Source: Gnetum montanum (taxonomy: Eukaryota; Streptophyta; Gnetopsida; Gnetales; Gnetaceae). From it: DNA of 64,000 nt. The DNA is taken from NCBI GenBank assembly GCA_015680685.1, contig MNCI01023362.1:349454-413453 (forward strand), read 5' to 3'. Positions 1 through 10,374 of the stretch are shown here, in pieces. Positions within the stretch are counted from its first letter, which is position 1. Each line of letters starts with the position of its first letter. The position numbers were made by a program, and so were the translations under genes. A model generated the notes under the pieces. That model saw only the letters and a program-made list of their open reading frames with translations, was not told where the DNA came from and made no database searches.

Positions 1-46
1 AAGGATTTCAAGCATACCATACAAAATTTAAAGCAAACTTAGAGAA

Positions 47-330
47 ATGGCTACTACAATGCTCCTAAATGTTTCCATGTTTAATGCCATAGATTATACT
101 TCTTGGAAGATTAGAATGGATATTTATATAATTTATATGAGAGTATGAGATGTTATGTAAGAGGAATTTATTTATTTCATAGGTAGCTTCAAAATAAAAT
201 TGGCAATGTGGTTACACATACCAAACCTTCAAGATCTTGGTGAAATTAAGAAAAAAATTGAAGTATTGGGATATTGTCAAAGAAAAACATACCTTTATTT
301 ATGTATAATTTTACAAGAAAGATTTCTGTA
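47..330 (+). pseudogene. Copia gag N-terminal remnant
   Basis: An ATG at 47 opens a frame whose residues 11-24 read MFNAIDYTSWKIRM. This matches the start of plant Ty1/copia Gag (the 'LFDGTNY..WKIRM' signature of the DUF4219/UBN2 Gag family). The next signature tryptophan is a TGA at about 146, which looks like a TGG-to-TGA change, and a TAA follows shortly after. Gag would package the element RNA. Only about 90 residues can be followed before similarity fades. No LTR or pol belonging to this fragment was recognised to its right, so it is a truncated remnant that may continue to the left of the window. The Copia-type Gag assignment is fairly secure; the lineage is unknown. Confidence 0.6.
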
Positions 331-2702
331 TATGCTTTTTTGACTTCATTAAGGCAAGCAATATAGTTACAAGAGAAAATTATGTAGAAGAATTATCAAA
401 TTAGATTTCAAATCTTTGTTTACTCAATGTAACACATTGTGTCTTGGAACTTGAGAGTATTTGCTTACATATTTTATCCTTGTTTAACTCTTAGCATAAT
501 GGCTTACTTTATTAGCTTTTTCTATAACCTTTTATTTTAAATTAATTGGTGATGAAGTTATTTGTTGATGCTTTATGCTTAATGAGATTTGATCCTTTAA
601 TCTCTTGATTGCTATTTCATTCTTTAGTTATATTTGTTGGTATTTAGTATTATAATCATTTAGAGGTTCCAATATTTGACCACTCTTAATATAATTTCAT
701 TATTTATATTTTTTTTCTTATAGTTATTGGATTATTTTGGAATTTCTAGCCCTTGGTGTTTCTTGGTTAAGATCATGTTGAAAGGAAGTGGGTTAACATT
801 GGTTATGTGATTGATAATTTTTGGAATTATCCTATAATATAGTATTTTGAGATAAATATATATATTTGATTTATTTTATAATTAAAAACACTTTTTGGGT
901 GTCATGAATATTTTTGGTTAGAATATAATTTATCGTGGATGAGTACTTTGGAGACTTAACTCAAATTATAGGATCATAGTCCATGCTTGCATGTGAATGA
1001 CTTGATTTTAGATTCTTTTATTTTCAGACATCAACTCAAAGTGCTTGATGAGGATATAAAATTCAATCAAGTCTCTCTCTGCCCTTGCCAAATTAGATCT
1101 ATGTTCTTGCTTTTCCATATGTTGAAGCATTAGTGGAGCTAATTTACATCAAGTCTTGAAGCCTAAATTATGAAAGCCTAAACTTCTTTAAGTGAAGCCT
1201 AGAGCATAAAACCTAGTAAATGATAGAGGAAACTATTTTTTTCTTATTTTTAGATCTTTCATTCTTGGTTTTTTTATTATCTCTCTTGATGCCTTGCTTT
1301 CATCATAAAAATTACCTATAATTGATGTTCAATGAATTTTATGAGTGTTCTCATTCAGATCTAAGTGTTAGTAAGTATCACACAAAAATTGGTCATTGGT
1401 TTTTCTAGAATCTATGACTGAAATTATGGCAAAGAAAAAATTTTAGAAATTGGCTCAACCACAAGTTACAGATGGGTAATGCTCTAAGCCATGACTTGAC
1501 CATGGGTTATGACCAAATTTTGGTATTTATCATGATCAGACCATGAGTTGTGCTTAACTAAGTTTCTAAACATCATGAGTCATGGTTAGCTCATGGTCAA
1601 CAAAAAAATCAGGAAAATGGTTGAATTAATTCTTAAGAGAATATAATAGGCTCTAGCTAACTTAGTGATCTTGACAACAACACTCTAGTTGACTTAGAGG
1701 AAACTTTAGAAGGGGGAAAGATTAGTGAATAGTATCAATCTTGTTTCATCATAGTTAAGATTAACTAATACTAGAAATATTAATTTGTGACAAGGCCCAT
1801 TATCATGGGTCATAACCTTACCAAGTTATGTTGAAAGTATAAGTTATACAATTGAAGATTTTGGATCAAATAAACATGAAGGATTTGGACACTAATTTCT
1901 GAATTTATGATATTACGATATCATGATTGAATATATCTTTATGATGACTAAACCTTTGACATGGATGCTATAAAGTAGATATGCGATAAGGATTAGTACT
2001 AAGTTGGATATTTAACCCAATATAGGTGAGGCCTTAAAGTAAAAGTCTTTGAGAAGTTTATGTTTAATATAATTTCATAAACTTACTTTCTTAGCATTCT
2101 TTTTTGATTATGTTTTTTGGTCAATTGATATAATGATTTTGTATAGTTATGGATTTCATCTGCTAGCTTTGTTTCAAGTGACACCAAGGCAATTTCCTCT
2201 AATAAAAAATATACTAACCTTTCTTGCATGTTTTAAATGTAGATGGTATTGTCTACAATAGAAATAGGTGGAGGATATTGCCAAGCATGACAAAGACTAA
2301 ATTTTAAGGATATCATGGAGATTATTTTGCTTTGAGGACTTCATTATGTTATGATGTACCATATTATCAAGAGGTCAAAATGGACATGATGTAATTGAGC
2401 TTCTTAAGTTGTTCTCAGCGTGCAAGATGTGTTTTATTATCTTTTATTATGATTATATATTCATGAATCCATTTGGACTCATAGTTACTTTATATTATGA
2501 ATTATGTTTGGTTTATTATGCTTATGTTTAAGGAAATTTTTGTATCTTTGGATATTAAACATTATGTTATTTCATTCCTTGTTAAGAGATTAACTTAAAT
2601 ATTTTTATTTTTATGGAGCTTATAAGTAATATTCATAGGTGTGACAAGTTGTTATTAAAGTATATTTTCATATCATTGATTGAAGTTTGTTAGTTTTTGT
2701 AG
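331..2702. other. AT-rich stretch without a recognisable gene
   Basis: No reading frame longer than random expectation and no known domain was seen on either strand. The interval probably consists of old transposon untranslated or LTR sequence, because it lies between two gag remnants. The one visible internal structure is the motif cluster listed at 1470-1830. Confidence 0.5.
1470..1830. repeat. Clustered CATGAGTCATGG-like palindromic motifs
   Basis: Variants of a partly palindromic motif built from 'catga(g/c)' and 'tcatgg' occur at least seven times within 360 bases, in both orientations, for example near 1482, 1500, 1538, 1573, 1590 and 1800. This resembles the motif clusters in the SIRE-like LTRs of this window, with a different core, so the stretch may be part of an LTR. 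LTR ends were not found. Confidence 0.35.
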
Positions 2703-2930
2703 ATGCCTCCAAGTAGAGAAAGTTCTAGTGAAAGAGAAAATTTCAATGATTTACAACAATAATTACTTCAAAAATTGGTTAACCTATTGAAAAATGGAGG
2801 AAATCAAAATGAAAATTAAGATGCTAAGCCTAACAACCTTAGGTTAAGTGGAGAATTTAGGAAGTTGAATCCTTTCACTTTTGACCAAACTCATGATCCA
2901 TCCATTGATTGTGAGTGGGTGAAAGAAATG
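2703..2930 (+). pseudogene. Gypsy gag N-terminal remnant
   Basis: An ATG at 2703 starts a frame containing 'LSGEFRKLNPFTFD' and then 'DPSIDCEWVKEM'. This is the typical beginning of plant Ty3/gypsy Gag ('F.+L.PP.FDG..DP..A..W+..M'), just before the retrotransposon gag core domain. Two stops, TAA at about 2760 and 2817, interrupt the first 40 residues. Downstream the frame decays at once and no protease or RT is found. The fragment probably belongs to an old Gypsy element, and the SIRE-like element at 4597 may have landed in its remains. The family is reasonably sure; the lineage (chromovirus-like Gag) is only suggested. Confidence 0.55.
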
Positions 2931-4596
2931 TAGATCATCACATAGTATTATAAAGACTATTAGGACTATTTCCTTATTAGTATAAACATCCATAATTATC
3001 TCATTAGGCTATGAAGACTATTGGATCTCTATCCTTATTAGTCTAGGTGATACCATGTCATCGAGACTATTAGGTTTAATTTTGTAGTAGTCTAGGCATC
3101 CATTCCAAATCATCATTATATTTCATAACCCATCAAAAAAGCCAGGAATCATACAAGCAATAGATACACATATGCATGAACATAAGCAGAACACAATACT
3201 AGTGATTGGAATCTTCATAAGGCATTTTAGACTTTGAAGCTAACGATTAAGCCCATAGCAAAAATTTCAAGGTTTCATAGCATCTCTAAGGAAAATTCCT
3301 CATGATTCAAACACATAAAAACCAAGAAAATATTCAAATAGGATACATAGAAAAATCAAATTTAGAGCTCACTCATGAGATGTCTTGAAATAAATTTTTT
3401 TAGCTTGGGAGACATTTAGACAGAAAAGATGGAAATTGTAGGTGAGATGTCTTACTAGGATTGAGACATATTTGGAGCATTGTAGAGACATATTGAGGAG
3501 TTAAGATATGTTCACTTGAGATGTTTGGAAGGTGCACTATGTTTGGATTTATAACATTCAACTTTAGGTAAGATGTCTTGGAAACATCTTTATCAAAACC
3601 ATCTTTAGCTACAAAAAGATAAAGACTAAGCAAACTTTGATTGTCAATAAAACAAATAAGTTCAAAAAATAAGATTTCAACTTATATGTCTAGAATTCTA
3701 GTATCATACATTCACAATCCATTGCATCCCAAATAAAGAATAGAAAATTATCAAAGAAGCCCTAGATGATAGCCCATGCAACATGTACCATTAAGCTCCT
3801 AACAAGCACAACTACATACATCAAGATTGAAGGAAAGCATGTCTATCCTAGGTGTATAACCAATTGAACCTCATACTTCACTTTTCAAAAATCCATAAGA
3901 ATGAAAATAATCCAAAAACTCATATTTATGAAAAAATCCTAATTAAATCCTAGGTTTTGTTATTTTAATTTCCAACTTATAGTTTGATAATTAAAATTTA
4001 TTTTACCATTTCTATGGTTAATTATTTATTCATAAAATAAATCATGTTTCCAATCATTTTCCCAAAAAATATTTCAAACTAATTATCATGCCAATATTGA
4101 AGGTTTTTCATAGGCACATTAACCACCAAAACTCTCACCAAAACATGTAACGTAGACCAATATTTAACTTGAAACAAAGCTAATAATTTAACAGGATCTT
4201 TTTCATGGTTAACATGACATTATCGATTATTTTTAATCTTGGAATTGCCACGTTGAAAATTTTCTTGCATGATCAAGACATTTAGAATGCTAGGAAGACA
4301 TGTCTTTGTCAAATTATTTAATCATGGGGAGACATCTACAAATCTAGGGAGATGTTTATAGACTAGATAAGACTTTTTCTCTCTAGGAAAAACATCTTCT
4401 CCTAGTGGTAAGACATATTTCAAGGTTATTGCATGTCTTCTTCAAATGTCCAAATCTTAGGAAGGCATCTTTTAGGATTCATGGATTTCTTCCAAGATAT
4501 CAAAATCTTTGTTCCTCTACAATGACATTATGTTTGGAAGAGGTATTTCGACACCACATTATATAAGCTAGTAATGACATGAACACATCACATAGT
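2931..4596. other. Degenerate non-coding sequence with repeated short motifs
   Basis: No domain is recognised on either strand. From about 2945 to 3110 the phrase 'gactattagg' and its variants recur three or four times with roughly 60-base spacing. From about 3375 to 3600 and again from 4260 to 4500 there are many copies of 'agatgtct', 'agacatct' and near variants. These are the same core as the arrays in the SIRE-like LTRs further right, so this may be a much older LTR of a related Copia element. Confidence 0.4.
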
Positions 4597-5682
4597 TGGG
4601 GATTGAGAACTTAGAAAGTAGGTTAAATAAGTTCCTCAATTACAATTTCTCTAGTCACAAAAACACTTCAATTTTGGTTTTCCAACTTGGATATGTCCAC
4701 ACTTGAAGGGAAAAATTTGTGCACATCTGCTGACTTTATTTTTTCAAAATGTGGTTTGAAGGACACCACACCCTATACAAGCATTGAGCTTTGCTTTGGA
4801 GAGTTTTGTTGCTATGAAACCATTCAACCTTGAAAAGTCCCAATAGGCTCAAAATGTGGTTTAAAGGATCCCACAACATTTACAAAATTGAGCCCTACAC
4901 CAAAGTATTTTAACATTATAAAACCACTCAATCTCACAGGATCTCAAGAAGCTTAACAAGGATGCCTTGTTGCAAGAAGTACATCAATCCCATAGGGCTA
5001 CAAGAAAGGAGGAAAAGAAAAAGAAAGTGTAGCTAAATTTATAGATCCCTGTACTTGAAGCTCAATATAATTACAGTCAAGAATATGATATTACAATGAA
5101 GAACAAAAATAAATTCACTTTGAGTAGCTAATGATGAGTCTTTTCATGAATAGTGCTTGGACAATTCTCAAGATTTTGACACTCTTATAGCCTCAAAGTT
5201 TCCAAAAACTCCTTGGAATTCATACAATGGCTACCAAATGACTAGTATAAATGTCTACTCTAAGGTTTAGACGTCTACCTAAGATAGCCCTCAATGCATG
5301 AGAGACATCTACCTAAAAAGTGAGACATCTACTATGAGACATCTTGTCATAGATGTCTACTATGAAAGATAGACGTCTGCTATTTCTACCAAATGTCTAT
5401 TCTCTAGAAGCACTTAATTTTTAGAATTTTTTTCATTCGTGCTTTCATCTTGCCCACTTAGTCTTCATTTTGACATCTTATCATTGATCTCATTTCCTTC
5501 ATCTATTCTCTCATCTAGTCCACTTAGTCTTCATTTTGACATCTCACTATAGATCTTGTTATTTTGAATTCTTAGACCTCTTTGTGAGGTTCTTATTTAT
5601 GGCCCTACGAAATCAATCACACACACACATACATTCTATATTTTCCATTTTCCTTAAGGTTTTGACATACCAAAAGTCAACA
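4597..5682 (-). repeat. 3' LTR of SIRE-like element (copy A)
   Basis: 1,086 bases. The plus-strand start 'TGGGGATTGAGAACTTAG' corresponds to the starts of the LTRs at 9293, 14858 and 19724. Its end, '...CCAAAAGTCAACA', gives a TG...CA pair. Near 5250-5400 it holds many copies of the palindrome AGACGTCT and its TG/CA derivatives, and a short CA run at about 5618-5633. It is most similar to copy B at 9293. Confidence 0.8.
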
Positions 5683-5698
5683 ATCTTCCTCTTTTTGG
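5683..5698 (-). other. Polypurine tract of SIRE-like element
   Basis: On the minus strand the bases directly before the 3' LTR read CCAAAAAGAGGAAGAT. Plant SIRE-type elements end their internal region with a similar A-rich then GGGGA tract just before the LTR TG. It primes plus-strand DNA synthesis. Confidence 0.6.
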
Positions 5699-7757
5699 TG
5701 ATGTTCAAAATTTAAGAAAATGGGTTAGTATATTCCAAATAATTGATTGAGCTAAGGATGATGAGAGATAAATGACTATGCACATATGCATTCTTAATAT
5801 AGCATAAATCCATCAATCATAAGAAGAAACTTATGAATTTTGAATAAAATCATTTATGATCAAGGACTAAGCAATGAAGATTTGTCTCTATATAATTCAC
5901 TATACAGAAAGCATCAATGAAGCCATAAGGTCATAACTATTTTTGTTTAATGCCCATGTCTCAATCACTATATCACCATCATATCAATGCCCATGTCTCA
6001 ACCATTATATCACAAGTCACAAAATTCTTCCCCTTTTTGGACATCATCAAAAAGTGACTTGGGCCTTACTACAAACAATCATTAAAAAATAATACAAATT
6101 AAAAGATTGTTAAAGATAAACATGAAGACACATCATACAATCTTTATCTAAGGAAAAGCTCATTAGATTTGTCTCATTACTTTGTTATATTCAGAAGATA
6201 GACATAGTAATTTCATGTCAAGGAGAGTAAGTATATGCACACCCAACTTTTTAAGAAATAGATTAAATTTCAGAGATAAATCAAGAGTTAAAAAAAAAAA
6301 ACAGCTCTCAACCAAGATGTTCATAAAAAAATAGTCATGTATATCTCAAGGGAGATTAAAATATCTCATTAAGTGATTTTCAAATTCTCTAAGAAGCTTT
6401 GTCAAAGGAAAGTGTGAGTACCTTTTCTCATTCTAGTATGTTATTGGTAGTGCTTGAGATCTCTTAGGTAAGTACTGTTCAGTTCATATTGATAATGAGG
6501 GACTTAAGTATTTAAAAGAATTGATTATCAATATATAAGAGATGCAACATTAATATCTTAGCATAGTGATATATCAAATAAAATTTAGAAGCTTGCACAA
6601 TTAAAGGTTAATTTTAGGTAAAAGATTCTTAGGAACTTGCTCTTTTACCTTTGAGATTTTACCAAATGAATATTTTTTTTGTTACTTGCTATATCTTGAT
6701 CACTAAGTACCATGTATTGGAGGAAATTCCCATAGACTTCCCCTACATTGATGCTCCAAAATATGATAATAGTTTATGAGGTGAAAGCTTCCCCTACATA
6801 TGTGTGTTAGCTTCTTAATTCATCAATTGTAAGGAGACTTCCAATCTTCTTTTTTAACCCTTTTAAGATCTACATGCTATTTGATTACAATCTTGATTTT
6901 TCAAGAGTTTAGAATGAACAAAAATATTTATAAAAATGCAAAAAAATTCATGCTTATAGTAAAGAAAATCAATAGGCATAAACCATATCAATCTTCAATT
7001 TTTTTGTATTGCTTGATCATTCAATCATGGCTCACTTTGCTATTATATTCCTTTGAAGCTCATGGCTATCTGTAATGCAATACTAAGATCAAGTATTGAG
7101 ACCAAAGTCTCATGTTAGTAGTATCTTATGATAAAATATAGAGCAAGCTTTCTACATAGATGCAATGTCTTTATTTTGGCTCTTAAAATCACATTTATCA
7201 TGAGGCTTTTTAAATAGTATGGACTTGTAAATAGATTAACAGTTCATAAGATAGTATAATCAAAATAACTTGATCTTTCTTTGAAATATTGTTCTATAGT
7301 ATCACACCTTGGATGATCAAAATATATTTTCTTTGATGAATAAATAATTCATAAAACATATGAAAAAAATTATCAAAAAGAATTTTAAAAACTAGCCTAT
7401 ATTAATTCTTAGCAAGCAAGGAACTAAAGGCTTACCATGACTTACCTTTCTTGCTTTCTAATATGAGAATGACTAGTGGAGTTTGACATGAGACCCCTAT
7501 CATAGAGTACCTTCACATCATTAATTGTCTTTCATTAGCTCTTTTTTTAGTATCCTCAACCTTGTATGGGATTCCTTCTTGGTCAAATTCATGTTCCTTA
7601 AGATAGGAGGATTGATAATTTCTAATAGTTATTGTTTGGATTCATTTAATCTTTTAGAAGTTTATCCAACTTTTTGCTCATTCTTTTTCCAAGTTGTTGC
7701 CAATTGCAAGATACACTCACTACATTCCTTTTGACAAGACCAAGTATTTATGTTATT
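5699..7757. other. Internal region of SIRE-like element without recognised domain
   Basis: This is where pol and the 3' part of the element should lie. On both strands reading frames are short and no integrase, RT or RNase H motif could be found. The unmatched 64- and 69-residue frames at 6881 and 7525 on the plus strand show no family signature. It may derive from the 3' untranslated or env-like part of a SIRE element, but that is a guess. Confidence 0.4.
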
Positions 7758-9235
7758 TTATTCTATGTGAGGACAACAATAATCTTGTTCATGACCACAA
7801 TTTCTACAAAAATATAAAGTATGTTTTACATGAATAGGATCATCAAACCTGATCTTGTTTGAAATTAAACTAGTACAAGTATCCTTTTGAGAGGTTGTTT
7901 TCAAGCTTTCATTGTTATGATAGATTTGAATCTTCTCCTTATTTTTGTTGATCCTTTCTTCTTGAGTATTCCTACATTTCTTTTCATCTGAAGAGATTAG
8001 TAGTTGAATCTTAGCTTTTAGGTCTAAGATTTCCCTTTTCAGCTTGGAAGATAAGGTATAAATTTTAGAAATTTTTCTATGAATATTTTTATTTACCTTT
8101 TTGAGTAGAAAATGTAAGAAAAATATTTCTTCATGTAACTCACTATACCTTTCATTGTGTTTACCTCTTAATTCATTAGATATTTTTGATGGATTTTCAT
8201 TTGTGAGGGTCATACATATGAGATGTGAAGCTTTCATAGTATCATCAACCTCTTCTTCACTTTGTTCTCCATCATCCTAGCTAGTGTAGAAGTTTTTCTT
8301 TTTCATATTTGCTTCAATTTTATCTCTTTGTTGCAACCTACCAGTGCTAAGAAATTTGGAGGCCACATGGCCTCTTCCACCACATACTTAATATTCTATG
8401 GAAAATGCATCAAAATTTGAATTTGTATAATTTTTACCTTTTTTATTACCTTTGGATTGATTTGGTCTTGGTTGGTTGAAGTTTCTCCCTTTCCTTACAA
8501 GAAGTCTTTGAAATCTTCTTGATAGAAGAGTTATTTCATCTTGACTATTCATTTCTTATTCAACCTGCTTCTTTTCTTCTAGTGTTGATTTTAGAGTAAT
8601 AGGTTTTTCCTTTATTTCTCCTTCACTTATGAGATTCATTTCATAAGCAATTAGAGGACTTGAAGCTTCTCAAATTTAAGGATTGAAAAGTTTGTACTAT
8701 CTTCCATAGCAGTGACCTTGGGTGTAAACTTAGGCTGTCATGTTCTAATGATCATCACTTATAGGAAAGTCCTTGGCCATTCCCCTAATTGCTAAAAATA
8801 AGATTGTTTTCCCTAGAAAAGTAATTCTTAGTCTTTTCTCCTTTCTTCATTCTAAGCTTATCGTATTCTCTTTGCAATACTAAGATTTTTGATTATTTAA
8901 CTATAGACGTGCCCTCATAAGAAACTTCTAAGGTTTTTCATATTTCCATAGTAGTCTACACCTAGATATTCTATTAAATTATAATTTATTTAATGCATAG
9001 AATGAAAAATTTTTGGCTATAGAGTCATACATAAGCTTATCTTTTTCTTCAGCTATCCATTTGTTCCATGGCTTGAGAGCTTTTGAGGTGCTGTCGATGG
9101 GTGGTGTGTAGCCTTCAAGGCTGGACTTCCATACCTTGAATTCTATGGACTCGAAGAAGCCTTGCATCCTTACCTTTCAATATGAAAATACAAGCTCATT
9201 GAACATTGGCGGCTCTGTGTAGGATGTCCCTTTTA
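7758..9235 (-). pseudogene. SIRE-like Copia gag
   Basis: Reading leftwards from about 9235, the frame shows 'PPMFNELVFSY', then from 9167 'MQGFFESIEFKVWKSSLEGY', 'KPWNKW' and 'AKNFSFYALN'. These are the hallmarks of SIRE/Maximus Gag (UBN2 family). The middle (about 8950-8300) is broken by several frameshifts and stops. The C-terminal part is open for 159 codons (8237-7758), with a lysine-rich, coiled-coil-like stretch and a final 'FCRNCGHEQDYC', which looks like a modified CCHC zinc knuckle (C-x2-C). Gag forms the virus-like particle and binds element RNA. The length of about 490 codons fits a shortened SIRE Gag. It lies directly downstream of the primer site, as expected, and is not functional. 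Confidence 0.75.
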
Positions 9236-9277
9236 TAGTTCACTCTTGAAAGTTGATGTATGAACTTGAGAGTACTA

Positions 9278-9290
9278 GGCTCCAATACCA
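9278..9290 (-). other. Primer-binding site (initiator tRNA-Met)
   Basis: The minus strand reads TGGTATTGGAGCC, against TGGTATCAGAGCC expected from the 3' end of plant initiator tRNA-Met; there are two mismatches. It sits two bases from the 5' LTR end at 9293, as in other Copia elements. Confidence 0.75.
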
Positions 9291-9292
9291 CT

Positions 9293-10370
9293 TGAGGATC
9301 GAGAACTTAGAAAGGGGATTGAATAAGTTCCCCATTAGAATTTCTCCAATCATAAAGCACACCAATTTTATGTGGTTTCCCAATTTGAATATGTCCATAG
9401 TTGGAGGGTAGAATCCATGCACACCTCTAGACTTTGTTTCCTCAAAATGTGGTTGAAGGGCATCATATCCTGTACAACCTTTAAACTTTGCTCCTAAGTG
9501 TTGAATCATTGCAAAACCACTCAATCCCACAAGGTTCCAACAAGCTCAAAATATGGTTTAGAGGATTCCAAAACATTTAAAAAATTGATCTCCACACTAG
9601 AGTTCTTTGACATTGCAAAATCACTTAATCTTGCATGATCACGACAAGCTCAACAAGGATGTCTTCTCACAAGAAGCACATCAACCCTATAGGGCTAGAA
9701 GAAAGAAAGAAAAAAATAAAGAAAGAGTGTAAGTAAATTTATAAATACTTGTACTTAAAGTACTTAAAGCTCATTTTAATCACAATCAAGCAAATGATAT
9801 TACAATGAAGAACAAAAATAAATTCGCTTTGAGTAGCCAATGATGAATCTTTTTGTAAATTGTGCTTACACAATTCCCAAGATTTTGACATTATCTTATA
9901 GTCTTGAAGTTTCCAAAAACTCCTCAAAATTCATGAAACGAATACCAAATAGCTAGTATAGATGTCTACTTTGAAGTTTACATGTCTACCTAAGATAGCC
10001 CTCAGTGTCTACCTAAAAAGTGAGACGTCTACTATGAGACATCTTGCCATAGACGTCTACTGTGAGAGATAGACGTTTGCTGTTTTTGCCAGATGTATAT
10101 TCTCAAAACGTACTTTGAGTTATGAAGCATTTTTATGATCCATGGGCTTCTTGGTACTCTTCAGAGCATCTTCACTTGATTTGTAGACTTTGTTTTCATC
10201 CATCTCATCTAGTCCACTTAGTCTTCATTTTGACATATCACCGTATATCTTGTTTCCTTGAATTAACAAACCTCTTTGTGAAGTTATTGTTCATGGTCCT
10301 ACAAAATCAATCACACACATACATTCTATATTTTCCATTTTCCTTAAAATTTTGACCTACCAAATAGGCA
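9293..10370 (-). repeat. 5' LTR of SIRE-like element (copy B)
   Basis: The start 'TGAGGATCGAGAACTTAG' matches the other three LTRs. The distal end is worn: similarity to copy A is clear to 'TTTTGACCTACCAAA' at about 10365 and uncertain beyond, so the true end lies between 10366 and 10374. Four full AGACGTCT palindromes or close variants survive at about 10020-10080, the best preserved CpG copies in the window. Confidence 0.75.
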
Positions 10371-10374
10371 TACA

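Larger units (their letters stand above)
4597..10374 (-). mobile_element. SIRE-like Copia element lacking pol (non-autonomous or deleted)
   Basis: Two similar long repeats, 4597-5682 and about 9293-10370, lie in the same orientation and enclose 3.6 kb. Reading on the minus strand, the right repeat is the 5' LTR. It is followed by a primer-binding site similar to the 3' end of initiator tRNA-Met (9278-9290), then a decayed gag of the SIRE/Maximus type (9235-7758), then about 2 kb with no recognised domain, a purine tract (5698-5683), and the left LTR. No protease, integrase, RT or RNase H motif was found inside, in contrast to the related element at 14858-20797. No convincing target duplication was seen; the right LTR end is degraded. 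The element type is well supported; whether pol was lost by deletion or was never present is unknown. Confidence 0.75.

Noticed and set aside
3400-3633. 77-codon minus-strand frame
   Set aside because: It lies over an array of 'agatgtct'-type motifs; the residues follow the repeat and show no family signature.
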